Assembly (NCBI GenBank): GCA_050943735.1
Contig: JBMNPT010000004.1
Span: 1 to 64,000 of the forward strand
DNA from: JBMNPT01 sp050943735
GTDB lineage: Bacteria > Bacillota > Clostridia > Oscillospirales > RGIG577
Direction: 5' to 3'
Length of the DNA stretch: 64,000 bases
Part shown: piece after piece, positions 35,212 to 43,991 of the stretch
How the letters are laid out: each line of letters opens with the position of its first letter
Numbering within the stretch: the stretch's first letter is position 1
Made by a program: the position numbers and the translations under genes
The notes under the pieces: model-generated
Told to the model about the DNA's origin: nothing
What the model saw: only the letters and a program-made list of their open reading frames with translations
Database searches by the model: none

Positions 35212-36170
35212 GACAATTCATTCTCCCTGTTTTGGTGCGCCGACACCACTGCCAGCGCTTGCTGCAGCAGCGATTCCTTTGTGGTCTGCTCATCCAGACA
35301 AATCCACTGGATACGCTTGTCCCGCCGGAACCATGTCATCTGCCGTTTGGCGTACCGCCTGGATTCCCGCTGAATCTCCTCCATCACCTGCTGACAGGTG
35401 GCCTTTCCTTCAAAGTACGCCTTCCACTCTTTATATCCAATGGCCTGCACACTGCTCCAACGGGAATCCCAGCCTCGCTGCCACAGCCCGGCCACCTCCT
35501 GTTCCAGCCCCTGCCGGATCATCTCCTCCACCCGCTGATCAATACGACGGTACAGGAGCTGCCGGTCCTCATAACAAAGGCCGATCATGCAGGGGTCATA
35601 GGGCGAGGGCTCCTGCCGGGACCGCCGGTTCATCTCACTGATGGTCATGCCGCTCTGGCGATACACCTCCAGCGCCCGAATCACCCGGGAACGATTGTTG
35701 GGATGTACCCGCAATGCACTTTCCGGGTCCACCTGCCGCAACCTCTCATGCAATGCCTCATTGCCGTATTCCAGTGCGAACCGCTCCAGCTCGGCCCGAT
35801 AGGACGGGTCGCTCTCCACCGGTGAAAACCGGATGTTGTCCACCAATGTATTGATATATAAACCTGTACCGCCGGCCAGCACCGGGATCTTGCCCCGTCG
35901 GTCAATGTCCTCTATGATGGGGCGAGCCATATCACAATATTGGGCCACGTCAAACTCTTCCCAGATGTCTGCCACATCCAGCATGTGATGGGGAATGCCC
36001 TCCCGCTCCTGCAGGGTGGGTTTGGCGGTGCCGATGTCCATGCCACGGTAGATCTGCATGGAATCGGTGGACACCACCTCTCCTCTCAACCGGTGGCACA
36101 GCGCCACTGAAAGAGCGGTTTTCCCTGAGGCCGTAGGGCCACAGATCACAATGATGGGTATTTTCCGCAT
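35208..36170 (-). CDS. miaA: tRNA dimethylallyltransferase
   Basis: About 320 residues from the ATG at 36170 (GGAGGAGG upstream). P-loop GPTASGKT lies at 10-17, followed by STDSMQIYRGMDIGTAKP, PHHMLD and LAGGTGLYI, all hallmark segments. It transfers a dimethylallyl group to A37 of tRNAs reading UNN codons; MiaB, also encoded in this run, then methylthiolates the product. It follows mutL after 19 bases, the usual mutS-mutL-miaA order. No hfq gene follows, unlike in many clostridia. Confidence 0.96.
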   Translation of the reverse strand: MRKIPIIVICGPTASGKTALSVALCHRLRGEVVSTDSMQIYRGMDIGTAKPTLQEREGIPHHMLDVADIWEEFDVAQYCDMARPIIEDIDRRGKIPVLAGGTGLYINTLVDNIRFSPVESDPSYRAELERFALEYGNEALHERLRQVDPESALRVHPNNRSRVIRALEVYRQSGMTISEMNRRSRQEPSPYDPCMIGLCYEDRQLLYRRIDQRVEEMIRQGLEQEVAGLWQRGWDSRWSSVQAIGYKEWKAYFEGKATCQQVMEEIQRESRRYAKRQMTWFRRDKRIQWICLDEQTTKESLLQQALAVVSAHQNRENELS

Positions 36171-36189
36171 GCCATTCCTCCTCCGGCCA

Positions 36190-38178
36190 TTACACAATGC
36201 GTTTGAACTGCTTTTCGATGGAATACCGGGTCATCTCCACACACACCGGACGTCCATGGGGGCAATAGCGGATGTCGCCGTCTTCCACCACCCGGCGCAC
36301 CAGCACCTCCAACTCTGGCACAGCGTTGCGCTGTCCGGCTTTGATGGCCGCTTTACACGCCATGGTGTGCAGCAGCTGATCTTCCATCTCCACCCCCAGC
36401 CGGTTTCGATTGTCCCGCACCTGCTGCAGCAGCTCTTCCACCAACTCCTGGATGTCCTCACCGGCAAAACCCATTGGCACCTGCCGGACTAGCAGGGTAC
36501 CGCCGCCGAACTGTTCCAGCTCCACGCCCAAACCTGCCAGCAGCTGCCGCTGTTCCCAGGCAAACTCCGCCTCCCGGCGTCCCAGAGACAGGGTGACCGG
36601 CTCCAGCAACAGCTGGCCCGCCTGCTCCTGTTTCTGCTGCTTCAACTGCTCATAGAGAATGCGCTCATGGGCCGCGTGTTTGTCAATCATCAGCAGCTTG
36701 TCCCCCTGCTCCACCAGAATGTAGGTGGCAAACAGCTCTCCCACCATCCGCCAGGGAAGTGGCTCCTTGGGCTCTCTGGGCTCCTCAGCGGCCACCGGCT
36801 CTCTCTTTGACACCTCCGGCACAGGTTGCTCCACAGGCATTGCCGGCGGCTCTGGGATCTGCTGGCTCATTTCACGTCCTGCCCAGATCTCCTGCTCGGA
36901 CAGCAAGGGAGCGGGCTCCGGATGGGCCTGTACGGTTTTCGTTTCAGCAGAGCTTTCTCCCGCCGGAGGGATATGGGCGTATAAATTGAAGCCATCATCC
37001 CGCAGGGTGTGGCGGGGACTGGGGTGTTCCTCCCGGAAGGAGCGCATAAAGTCCAAAATCTGCTGGCTCTTTTCCGGGTCCACCCCGCTCCGCACCGAAG
37101 CGGCGCGGCGCACATACACCGGTTTCTCTCCCTCATCGGTGTGCACCATCGCAGGGGTCTTCATGGCCGGACTGGCATCCACCCGCCTGTCTCCAGCGGT
37201 GAGCGCCGTCTTGCAGGCATAGTAAATCAGATCGTACACATCCTTTTCCCGGGCGAATTTCACCTCGGTTTTCTCCGGATGCACATTGACGTCATAGGCT
37301 CCGGTATCCGCCGTCACATACAGGATGCAGGCCGGATATTTCCGGGTCATGATGCTGTCCTTATAGGCCTCCTCCAGCCCAAAGACAAAATTTTTATTCT
37401 TCACATACCGGCCGTTAAGGAAAAAACTCTGCCAATTGCGGTTGCTGCGGCTGTGAGCCGGCGCGGTGACAAATCCACGCACCTGCATGTTCTGGTACTC
37501 ATACTCCACCGGCAGCAGGCCCTTGAGCAACTCCCTGCCGTAAATGGAATAGATGCAGTCCTCCACTCGACCGTTCCCACTGGTGGACAGCACCGTTCTC
37601 CCATCCCGCAGCAGACGAAAGGACACCCCCGGATGGGAAAGCGCCAGCCGTTCCAGCATATCGCTGATGTGTCCGGCCTCGGTGTTGTCCTTTTTGAGGA
37701 ATTTCATCCGAGCAGGGGTGTTGAAAAACAGGTCCCGCACCACCATGGTGGTTCCCACCGGACAGCCCGCCTCCGCCAGCGACAGCTCCCGTCCGCCGCC
37801 AAAGCTGGCGTGGGTGCCCACCTCTTCCCCGGCCGCCCGGGTGATGATATCCATGCGGCTGACACTGGAAATGGCCGCCAACGCCTCTCCCCGGAAGCCT
37901 AGGGTGGCAATTCCCGCCAAATCCTCTTTCTGGCGGATCTTACTGGTGGCATGACGCAGCAGGCACACCGGCACATCTTCCCGAAGGATGCCGCTGCCAT
38001 TATCGGTCACCTTGATGAAGGATACTCCGCCGCCCTGAATTTCCACTGTGATGGCTTTGGCACCGGCATCCAGCGCGTTTTCCACCAGTTCCTTTACCAC
38101 CGAAACCGGCCGCTGTACCACTTCACCCGCCGCGATGAGATGCGCCACCTCTTCGCTGAGTACATGAACTTTTCCCAT
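36190..38178 (-). CDS. mutL: DNA mismatch repair protein MutL
   Basis: A 662-residue protein. The N-terminal GHKL ATPase shows ENALDAGAK (near 33), DNGSGI and GFRGEALAAI. A Pro/Glu-rich linker lies at about 340-460. The C-terminal domain carries the endonuclease metal site as DKHAAHERILYE (the usual DQHA reads DKHA) with ACKAAIKAGQ and CPHGRP, so nicking activity is expected as in other Gram-positives without MutH. It follows mutS after 29 bases and precedes miaA. Confidence 0.96.
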   Translation of the reverse strand: MGKVHVLSEEVAHLIAAGEVVQRPVSVVKELVENALDAGAKAITVEIQGGGVSFIKVTDNGSGILREDVPVCLLRHATSKIRQKEDLAGIATLGFRGEALAAISSVSRMDIITRAAGEEVGTHASFGGGRELSLAEAGCPVGTTMVVRDLFFNTPARMKFLKKDNTEAGHISDMLERLALSHPGVSFRLLRDGRTVLSTSGNGRVEDCIYSIYGRELLKGLLPVEYEYQNMQVRGFVTAPAHSRSNRNWQSFFLNGRYVKNKNFVFGLEEAYKDSIMTRKYPACILYVTADTGAYDVNVHPEKTEVKFAREKDVYDLIYYACKTALTAGDRRVDASPAMKTPAMVHTDEGEKPVYVRRAASVRSGVDPEKSQQILDFMRSFREEHPSPRHTLRDDGFNLYAHIPPAGESSAETKTVQAHPEPAPLLSEQEIWAGREMSQQIPEPPAMPVEQPVPEVSKREPVAAEEPREPKEPLPWRMVGELFATYILVEQGDKLLMIDKHAAHERILYEQLKQQKQEQAGQLLLEPVTLSLGRREAEFAWEQRQLLAGLGVELEQFGGGTLLVRQVPMGFAGEDIQELVEELLQQVRDNRNRLGVEMEDQLLHTMACKAAIKAGQRNAVPELEVLVRRVVEDGDIRYCPHGRPVCVEMTRYSIEKQFKRIV

Positions 38179-38207
38179 AATCCGCCTCCTTTCCGCCCCT
38201 GAGGAAT

Positions 38208-40808
38208 TTATTCCTTTACAATGCTCCGCCGCAGGTCATATAGAATGTCCAATGCCTGCCGAGGGGTCACATCATCCATGTCAATGGACAGCAGTTTTTT
38301 CAGCGCCACGCTTTCCACCGCCGACACCATGCTCACCTGCTGCTCCTGTGAAACCGCCGCTTTTTCTCGTTTCTGAGGAAACTTCAAATTCCCCTCTCCA
38401 TTTTCAATGGCCCGCAAAATGGCTCTGGCCCGTTGGAGCACTTCCTTGGGCACGCCTGCCAGCCGGGCCACCTCGATGCCAAAACTGTCGTCGGTACCTC
38501 CCTCTCGGATCTTCCGCAGGAAGGTGATGTCCTCGCCCCTCTTGTGAACCGCCACGTGGTAGTTTTTCACTCCATCCACCCGGCCTTCCAGCTCGGTGAG
38601 TTCGTGGTAATGGGTAGCAAACATCACTTTACAGCCCAGCTTCTTAGGGTTGGCGGTGTACTCCAGCACCGCCTGGGCAATGGCGAGCCCATCAAAGGTA
38701 GAGGTTCCCCGTCCAATCTCATCCAAAATCACCAGCGACTGGGGCGTGGCGTTTTTGAGAATGGACGCCACCTCATTCATCTCCACCATAAAGGTGGACT
38801 GTCCGCTGGCCAGATCATCACTGGCGCCCACCCGGGTGAAAATCTTATCGCACACCCCGATGACGGCACTGTCCGCCGGCACAAAGCTGCCCATCTGTGC
38901 CATCAGCACAATGAGCGCTGTCTGGCGCATATAGGTGCTTTTGCCCGCCATATTGGGGCCGGTGATCAGCGCCGCACGGCTGCCATCGGCGTTGAGATAT
39001 GTATCGTTGGGCACAAAGGCGGTGGCTCCGGGCATACTCTCCACCACCGGATGCCGTCCGCCCCGAATGTCAATCACATGGGAGAGATCCACGTCGGGCA
39101 TCACATACCGGTTGTCGGCCGCCACCCGGGCAAAGGAACACAGCACATCCAGCTGAGCCAGCGCGTGAGCCGTCCGCTGAATGCGGTGGATGCTGCCCGC
39201 CACTTCATCCCGCACCTGGCAGAACAGCTCATATTCCAGCGCTGTGATACGCCCGCTGGCGTTGATCACCGTATTTTCAAATTCCTTCAGTTCTTCGGTA
39301 ATGAAACGCTCGCAATTGGTGAGAGTCTGCTTGCGGATATAATTTTCCGGCACCTGGTCCAGATTGGACCGGGTCACCTCGATGTAATAGCCAAATACCT
39401 TGTTGTATTTGATCCGCAGGTTGCGGATTCCGGTCTTTTCCCGTTCCCGGCCCTCCATGGCGGCGATATACCCTTTGGCATCGCCGATGATACTGCGCAA
39501 GCGATCCACTTCCGGGTGGTAGCCCTCCCGGATGATCTCTCCCTCCCGTACCGAGAAGGGTGGTTCATCGCAGATGGCCCGTCCGATGAGCTCATAAACC
39601 TCGGGGATGTCCTCACACTGCAGGCGCAGCTCTTTGAGATAAGAAGTGGTTACTCCCTCCAGCATCTTGGCAATGCCCGGCACCTGCTGCAGCGAAATCG
39701 CCAGCGACTGCAAATCCCGGGCGTTGGCGGTCTTGTACACCACTCGGCTGATGAGCCGTTCCAGGTCATACAGTCCTCGCAGGCCCTCCGCCAGCTCCCG
39801 CCGGAGAATATCGCTGTTTTTCAGTTCTCCCACCGCATTGAGCCGCCGGTTGATGGCCACCGGATTGACCAGTGGCTGTTCCATCCACTTGCGCATCAGA
39901 CGGCCGCCCATGGAGGTGCAGGTACGGTCCAACACTCCCAGCAGAGAGCCTTTCTTCTCCTTGCTACGCATGGTTTCAGTGAGCTCCAGATTGCGCCGGG
40001 CGGTCATATCCAAATCCATAAACTGACTCTGACTGTACACCGAAGGCTGGTGCAAATGACGCAGATCCACCTTCTGGGTATCTTGCAAATACCCCAGCAG
40101 GCCTCCCACTGCCTGCACCAGAGCAGGCTGTTCCACGCCCAGCTCTTCCGGTTCCCGGCCAAACTGCTCCCGGATGCGCCGGCGCATCTCCTCCAGTGCA
40201 GCAGGCTGCTTCTCCGGCTCATACAACGCATGCAGCCGTTCCCGGGCAAACAGTTCCACCGAGGGCTGAGGCTGTCCGCAGGCCAGTACTTCCCTGGGCA
40301 TGAATTTTCCCAGCTCGTTCATCAGCCGCAGGGGAACTTCCTCCTCAAAGGCGCTGGCAAACATCTCTCCGGTGGAAATGTCACAAAAGCACACCGCTCC
40401 CCCCTCCGGGCCGCTGTACACACAGGCCAGATAGTTGTTCTTATTGTCCTCCAGCATGGAGCTTTCGATGACGGTACCCGGAGTGATGATCCGCACCACA
40501 TCCCGCTTGACCAATCCTTTGGCGGTCTTGGGGTCTTCCATCTGCTCACACACCGCCACTTTGTAACCCTTCTGGATGAGCCGGGCGATGTATCCCTCAC
40601 AGCTGTGATAGGGTACGCCGCACATGGGTGCGCGCTCCTCCTGTCCACAGTCCCGTCCGGTGAGCACCAGATCCAGCTCCTCACTCACCGTTTTGGCGTC
40701 GTCGAAAAACATCTCGTAAAAATCACCCAGCCGGTACATGAGAATGTGATCCTGATACTGGTCTTTGATCTCCTGATATTGCCGCATCATGGGGGTGAGC
40801 TCTGCCAT
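38208..40808 (-). CDS. mutS: DNA mismatch repair protein MutS
   Basis: An 866-residue MutS1 protein. The mismatch-binding domain I includes the Phe-x-Glu motif in GDFYEMFFDDA (near 27-37). The ATPase domain has Walker A GPNMAGKSTYMRQ near 618, Walker B LVILDEIGRGTSTFDG near 692 and the HATHYHELTELE-type switch (FATHYHELTELE) near 730. It recognises base mismatches and recruits MutL. It lies between the ylbF gene and mutL; a pair of hairpins precedes it at 40832-40887. Confidence 0.97.
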   Translation of the reverse strand: MAELTPMMRQYQEIKDQYQDHILMYRLGDFYEMFFDDAKTVSEELDLVLTGRDCGQEERAPMCGVPYHSCEGYIARLIQKGYKVAVCEQMEDPKTAKGLVKRDVVRIITPGTVIESSMLEDNKNNYLACVYSGPEGGAVCFCDISTGEMFASAFEEEVPLRLMNELGKFMPREVLACGQPQPSVELFARERLHALYEPEKQPAALEEMRRRIREQFGREPEELGVEQPALVQAVGGLLGYLQDTQKVDLRHLHQPSVYSQSQFMDLDMTARRNLELTETMRSKEKKGSLLGVLDRTCTSMGGRLMRKWMEQPLVNPVAINRRLNAVGELKNSDILRRELAEGLRGLYDLERLISRVVYKTANARDLQSLAISLQQVPGIAKMLEGVTTSYLKELRLQCEDIPEVYELIGRAICDEPPFSVREGEIIREGYHPEVDRLRSIIGDAKGYIAAMEGREREKTGIRNLRIKYNKVFGYYIEVTRSNLDQVPENYIRKQTLTNCERFITEELKEFENTVINASGRITALEYELFCQVRDEVAGSIHRIQRTAHALAQLDVLCSFARVAADNRYVMPDVDLSHVIDIRGGRHPVVESMPGATAFVPNDTYLNADGSRAALITGPNMAGKSTYMRQTALIVLMAQMGSFVPADSAVIGVCDKIFTRVGASDDLASGQSTFMVEMNEVASILKNATPQSLVILDEIGRGTSTFDGLAIAQAVLEYTANPKKLGCKVMFATHYHELTELEGRVDGVKNYHVAVHKRGEDITFLRKIREGGTDDSFGIEVARLAGVPKEVLQRARAILRAIENGEGNLKFPQKREKAAVSQEQQVSMVSAVESVALKKLLSIDMDDVTPRQALDILYDLRRSIVKE

Positions 40809-40831
40809 CTTCTCTCTCCTTTCTGCCTGGC

Positions 40832-40887
40832 TTGCACAAAAGCCCGCTCAGGCGGACCCTTGTGCAAACGGGCCGGCATTCCGGCCC
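40832..40887 (-). promoter_or_regulatory. Tandem hairpins between ylbF and mutS
   Basis: Two adjacent inverted repeats: GGGCCGG-CATT-CCGGCCC (40870-40887) and TTGCACAA/TTGTGCAA (40832-40839 with 40860-40867) enclosing an inner GC stem. Neither is followed by a T run, so they look like RNA-stability or attenuation structures rather than a standard terminator. Confidence 0.55.
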
Positions 40888-40903
40888 TGGTTGCTGCATG
40901 AAC

Positions 40904-41296
40904 TCAGTGGCATCCGCCGCAGCTGCTGCAGCTGCCGGAGCAACTGTCACCGGGCATCTGACCGGTGATGTGGTAGGTGATGATACTGTTGACCCGACCA
41001 AACAACTCATCAAAAGCCGCCTTGGCTTCGTTGTACTCCTTCATGGCCTCATTGCCCATGATGGCTTCGTACAAATTGCGGATATCCGCGTTGAGGGCGT
41101 CAATGCGGGCCTTGTCATCTTCATTGGCCTGCATCATCACCATCATGGTATTGCGCTTGTCATTGAACTCGGACAGCTGCTCCTGCAGCTGAGCGTCCTC
41201 GTTGACCTTTTCCTCAGCGGCGTTCATCCGCTTGGTTTCGGGCGCGTCCTTGATCATCTGACCCAGTTCATTGGCCTTCATCAAAATTTCTTCCAT
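40904..41296 (-). CDS. YlbF/YmcA (RicF/RicA) family protein with Cys-rich tail
   Basis: A 130-residue mostly helical protein of the Com_YlbF family (MKANELGQMIKDAPETKRMN, then two long helices to about 105). The tail reads GDSCSGSCSSCGGCH, with Cys at 119, 123, 126 and 129, spaced like iron-sulfur ligands. In Bacillus, RicA, RicF and RicT form an Fe-S complex that steers RNase Y and mRNA maturation; this is the likely counterpart, although only one of the three genes is in the window. It sits between miaB and mutS, the order in which ymcA is found in Bacillus. AGGAGG lies upstream. Confidence 0.85.
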   Translation of the reverse strand: MEEILMKANELGQMIKDAPETKRMNAAEEKVNEDAQLQEQLSEFNDKRNTMMVMMQANEDDKARIDALNADIRNLYEAIMGNEAMKEYNEAKAAFDELFGRVNSIITYHITGQMPGDSCSGSCSSCGGCH

Positions 41297-41348
41297 GTGT
41301 GTTCCTCCTGTTGTTCTATCTCAACCCTCCATCCAGTGGAAGGGGGTT

Positions 41349-42782
41349 TTACTCCTGCAGCTCTCCGTTCAGCGACCAGGTTTGGGCCTGGGTGATGCGC
41401 ACCTGCACAAACTGACCTAAACAATCCGCCGGACCCGGGAAATTCACCACCCGATTGCCGTCTGTACGGCCGGTGAGCACCCGGGGATCATTTTTACTGG
41501 GACCTTCGGCCAGTACGCGCAGCACCTTCCCTACCAATGCGTCGTTGTGCCGGCGGGAAATCTCATTCTGCACTTCCAACAGCCGGTCAAACCGGCGGTG
41601 TTTGACTTCCTCCGGCACCTGCCCATCCATCTCCGCGGCAGGGGTTCCCACCCGCTTGCTGTACAGGAAGGTGAACAGGTTGTCAAACTCCACTTCCCGC
41701 ACCAGCGACAAGGTGTCCTCAAAGTCCTCCTCTGTCTCTCCTGGGAAGCCTACGATGATATCGCTGGACAGCACAATTCCGGGCATGCGGCTACGCAGAT
41801 CCACCAGCTTTTCCAGGTACTGGCTGCGTGTATACCGGCGGTTCATCACCGACAGAATCCGATCGCTGCCACTCTGGAAAGGCAGGTGCAGATAATTTGC
41901 CACCTTATCGCACTCCGCCATGGCCTGAAACAGCTCGGGGGTAGCGTCCTTGGGATGGCTGGTCATAAAACGCAGCCGGAAATCTCCCGGAATGGCATCA
42001 ATGCGCCGCAGCAGCTGGGGGAAGGTCAGCCCGTCCGGCAAATCCTTTCCATAGGAGTTCACATTCTGCCCCAGCAGGGTGATGTCTTTCACACCGGAGG
42101 CCACCAGCTGCCGCACTTCCTTTTCGATTTCCTCGGGCTGACGGCTGCGCTCCCGTCCCCGTACATAGGGCACAATGCAGTAGGTGCAGAAATTGTTGCA
42201 GCCATACATCACCGATACCCAGGCGGTATAGGGGTTGTCCCTTCTCACCGGCATGCCTTCGGCGATCTGCCCGTCGCTGTCGATGACGTCAAACACCCGC
42301 TCTCCCCGCTGCTGCAATGTATGCAGCAGGATTTCTCCAAAGCGGTACAGGGTATGGGTGCCAAACACCAGATCCACATGACGGTATTTTTTACGGATGG
42401 CTTCCACCACATGAGGCTGCTGCATCATACAGCCGCACAGTCCGATGACCATTTCCGGACGGCGGCGTTTGTAATGGGTGAGCGCCCCCACATTGCCAAA
42501 CACCTTGAGTTCTGCGTTCTCCCGCACCGCACAGGTGTTGTACAGCACCAGATCAGCCTGCTCCAGCTGATCGGTAAAACCATAGCCCATCTCCTCCAGC
42601 ATACCCCGGAGTTTTTCACTGTCATTTTCGTTTTGCTGGCAGCCATAGGTGACCACCATAGCCAGCAGAGGACGCCCCAGTTCCTGGACGCGCCGCTGCA
42701 CCCAACTGCGCACCTGCTGCCGGCAGTCTCTCTGACGAGCCAATTCCTGCTCTTCTATCATCACCGGTTTTCTGATTTCCAT
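41349..42782 (-). CDS. miaB: tRNA-2-methylthio-N6-dimethylallyladenosine synthase
   Basis: A 477-residue radical SAM methylthiotransferase. The N-terminal UPF0004 domain has three cluster Cys (TYGCQQNENDSEKL, NTCAVRENAE, GLCGCMMQ). The radical SAM CxxxCxxC is in YGCNNFCTYCIVPYVRG near 200. A TRAM domain closes the protein (about 410-470). It adds a methylthio group to i6A37 made by MiaA. It is the first gene of the long run and has an extended -10 promoter; AAAGGAG lies upstream. Confidence 0.96.
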   Translation of the reverse strand: MEIRKPVMIEEQELARQRDCRQQVRSWVQRRVQELGRPLLAMVVTYGCQQNENDSEKLRGMLEEMGYGFTDQLEQADLVLYNTCAVRENAELKVFGNVGALTHYKRRRPEMVIGLCGCMMQQPHVVEAIRKKYRHVDLVFGTHTLYRFGEILLHTLQQRGERVFDVIDSDGQIAEGMPVRRDNPYTAWVSVMYGCNNFCTYCIVPYVRGRERSRQPEEIEKEVRQLVASGVKDITLLGQNVNSYGKDLPDGLTFPQLLRRIDAIPGDFRLRFMTSHPKDATPELFQAMAECDKVANYLHLPFQSGSDRILSVMNRRYTRSQYLEKLVDLRSRMPGIVLSSDIIVGFPGETEEDFEDTLSLVREVEFDNLFTFLYSKRVGTPAAEMDGQVPEEVKHRRFDRLLEVQNEISRRHNDALVGKVLRVLAEGPSKNDPRVLTGRTDGNRVVNFPGPADCLGQFVQVRITQAQTWSLNGELQE

Positions 42783-42814
42783 ACCTTTCTCCTTTGCCGC
42801 TTGTGTATCATGTT

Positions 42815-42823
42815 ATTATAGCA
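42815..42823 (-). promoter_or_regulatory. Extended -10 promoter of miaB
   Basis: On the minus strand TGC precedes TATAAT (42815-42820), the extended -10 form that needs little -35 contact; no good -35 box is seen. The leader to the miaB ATG would be about 25 bases. Confidence 0.65.
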
Positions 42824-42883
42824 CAAATCCCCACGAAATTGGAGAGGTATACAAAATTTTCTCTGTTTTTTCTCTGCGGAAAT

Positions 42884-42916
42884 AAAAAAACAGACGGCTG
42901 TTTTGCCGTCTGTTTT
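42884..42916 (-). terminator. Terminator of the fatty acid synthesis operon
   Basis: Stem AAAACAGACGGC/GCCGTCTGTTTT with loop TGTTTT and seven T on the minus strand (42884-42890). It follows acpP by 12 bases and separates it from the miaB promoter. Confidence 0.92.
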
Positions 42917-42928
42917 CCTGTGAACCAA

Positions 42929-43174
42929 TCAGTCCTTCTTGATGTTTTCCACATAGGCCACAATGTCGCCCACGGTCTTGAGTTTTGCCAGCTCTTCGTC
43001 GCTGATCTCCACTTCCAGACGCTCCTCCAGCTCCATCACCAGATCAGCGATGTCCAGGGAATCGGCACCCAGATCTTCCATCAGATTGGTTTCCATGGTC
43101 AGCTCTTCCATTTTCACGTCCAGCTGATCCACGATGAGTTCCATTACCAGATCCTTGATTTGCTCTTTGCTCAT
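42929..43174 (-). CDS. acpP: Acyl carrier protein
   Basis: An 81-residue acidic protein with the phosphopantetheine attachment motif GADSLDIADLVMELE (Ser near 41). It carries growing acyl chains between Fab enzymes. Unusually placed as the last gene of the operon, 11 bases after accA, with AGGAGG upstream. Confidence 0.95.
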   Translation of the reverse strand: MSKEQIKDLVMELIVDQLDVKMEELTMETNLMEDLGADSLDIADLVMELEERLEVEISDEELAKLKTVGDIVAYVENIKKD

Positions 43175-43185
43175 GTCGTATCCTC

Positions 43186-43991
43186 CTAGTTTTCGTTGAA
43201 TTGACCCATTTTTCTGAATTTATCATAACGGGTGTCCAGCAGCTGCTGCAAAGGCATCTGCCGAAGCCCGTCAATGGCTGACACAATGTACCGCTTGAGA
43301 TTGGTGGCGGTCAGACGGTGATTGCGATGGGCACCACCCGGCGCCTCTGGAATGATCTCATCAATCACGCCCAGTTCCTTCAGGTCCTCGGGAGTGATCT
43401 TCATGATGTCGGCGGCTTCATCCTCTCGCTGGGGGTCCTTCCACACCAGAGAGGCAAACCCCTTGGGAGACAAAATGGAATAGAGCGCATTACTCAGCAT
43501 GGCCACCCGATCACACACGCCCAGCGCCAACGCGCCGCCGCTTCCGCCTTCCCCGATGACCACCATCACCATGGGAACCTTCACATCAATGAGTTCAAAC
43601 AAACATTGGGCGATGGCACCGCTCTGTCCCCGTTCTTCTGCGCCGATGCCGCAGAAAGCACCGGGAGTATCCACGAAAAACACAATGGGACGCCCAAATT
43701 TCTCCGCCTGATGTGCCAGACGAAGCGCTTTATGATAACCCTCGGGATGAGCCATGGCAAAGTTGGTCTGCTTGCGTTCCTCCAGATCACGGCCCTTATC
43801 GTGACCGATCACCGTCACAGGCAGGCCGTCCAGCAGGGCAATGCCGCCGCAGATGGCCTTGTCGTCCGCAAACATCCGGTCCCCGTGGAGTTCCATAAAA
43901 TCGTCAAAAATCAACGGGATGTAATCCCGAATGGTGGCCGCTGCTTGTGCCGGATGAGTTTCAAACTTTCATGTGCCACACTTTTCATCAT
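43186..43991 (-). pseudogene. accA: Acetyl-CoA carboxylase carboxyltransferase alpha, apparent one-base deletion
   Basis: The gene starts at ATG 43991 (GGAGG seven bases upstream, overlapping the accD stop by four bases) and reads MMKSVAHESLKLIRHKQRP as in AccA. After the Pro codon at 43935-43937 the frame fails and stops at 43911. The rest of AccA (TIRDYIPLIFDDFMELHGDR onward) is open in the next frame to 43186. Inserting one base near 43935 gives a continuous product of about 268 residues with all later blocks, such as VFFVDTPGAFCGIGAEERGQ and GEGGSGGALALGV. AccA with AccD transfers CO2 from biotin to acetyl-CoA, an essential step, so an assembly or read error or a very recent mutation is more likely than true loss. 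Confidence 0.85.

Noticed and set aside
38433..40901. An 822-codon open frame on the plus strand
   Set aside because: Opposite mutS. No ribosome site or domain.
43930..43945. Programmed ribosomal frameshift in accA
   Set aside because: No heptamer slippery site or downstream stem was seen, and accA is not known to use frameshifting. A missing base explains the data better.
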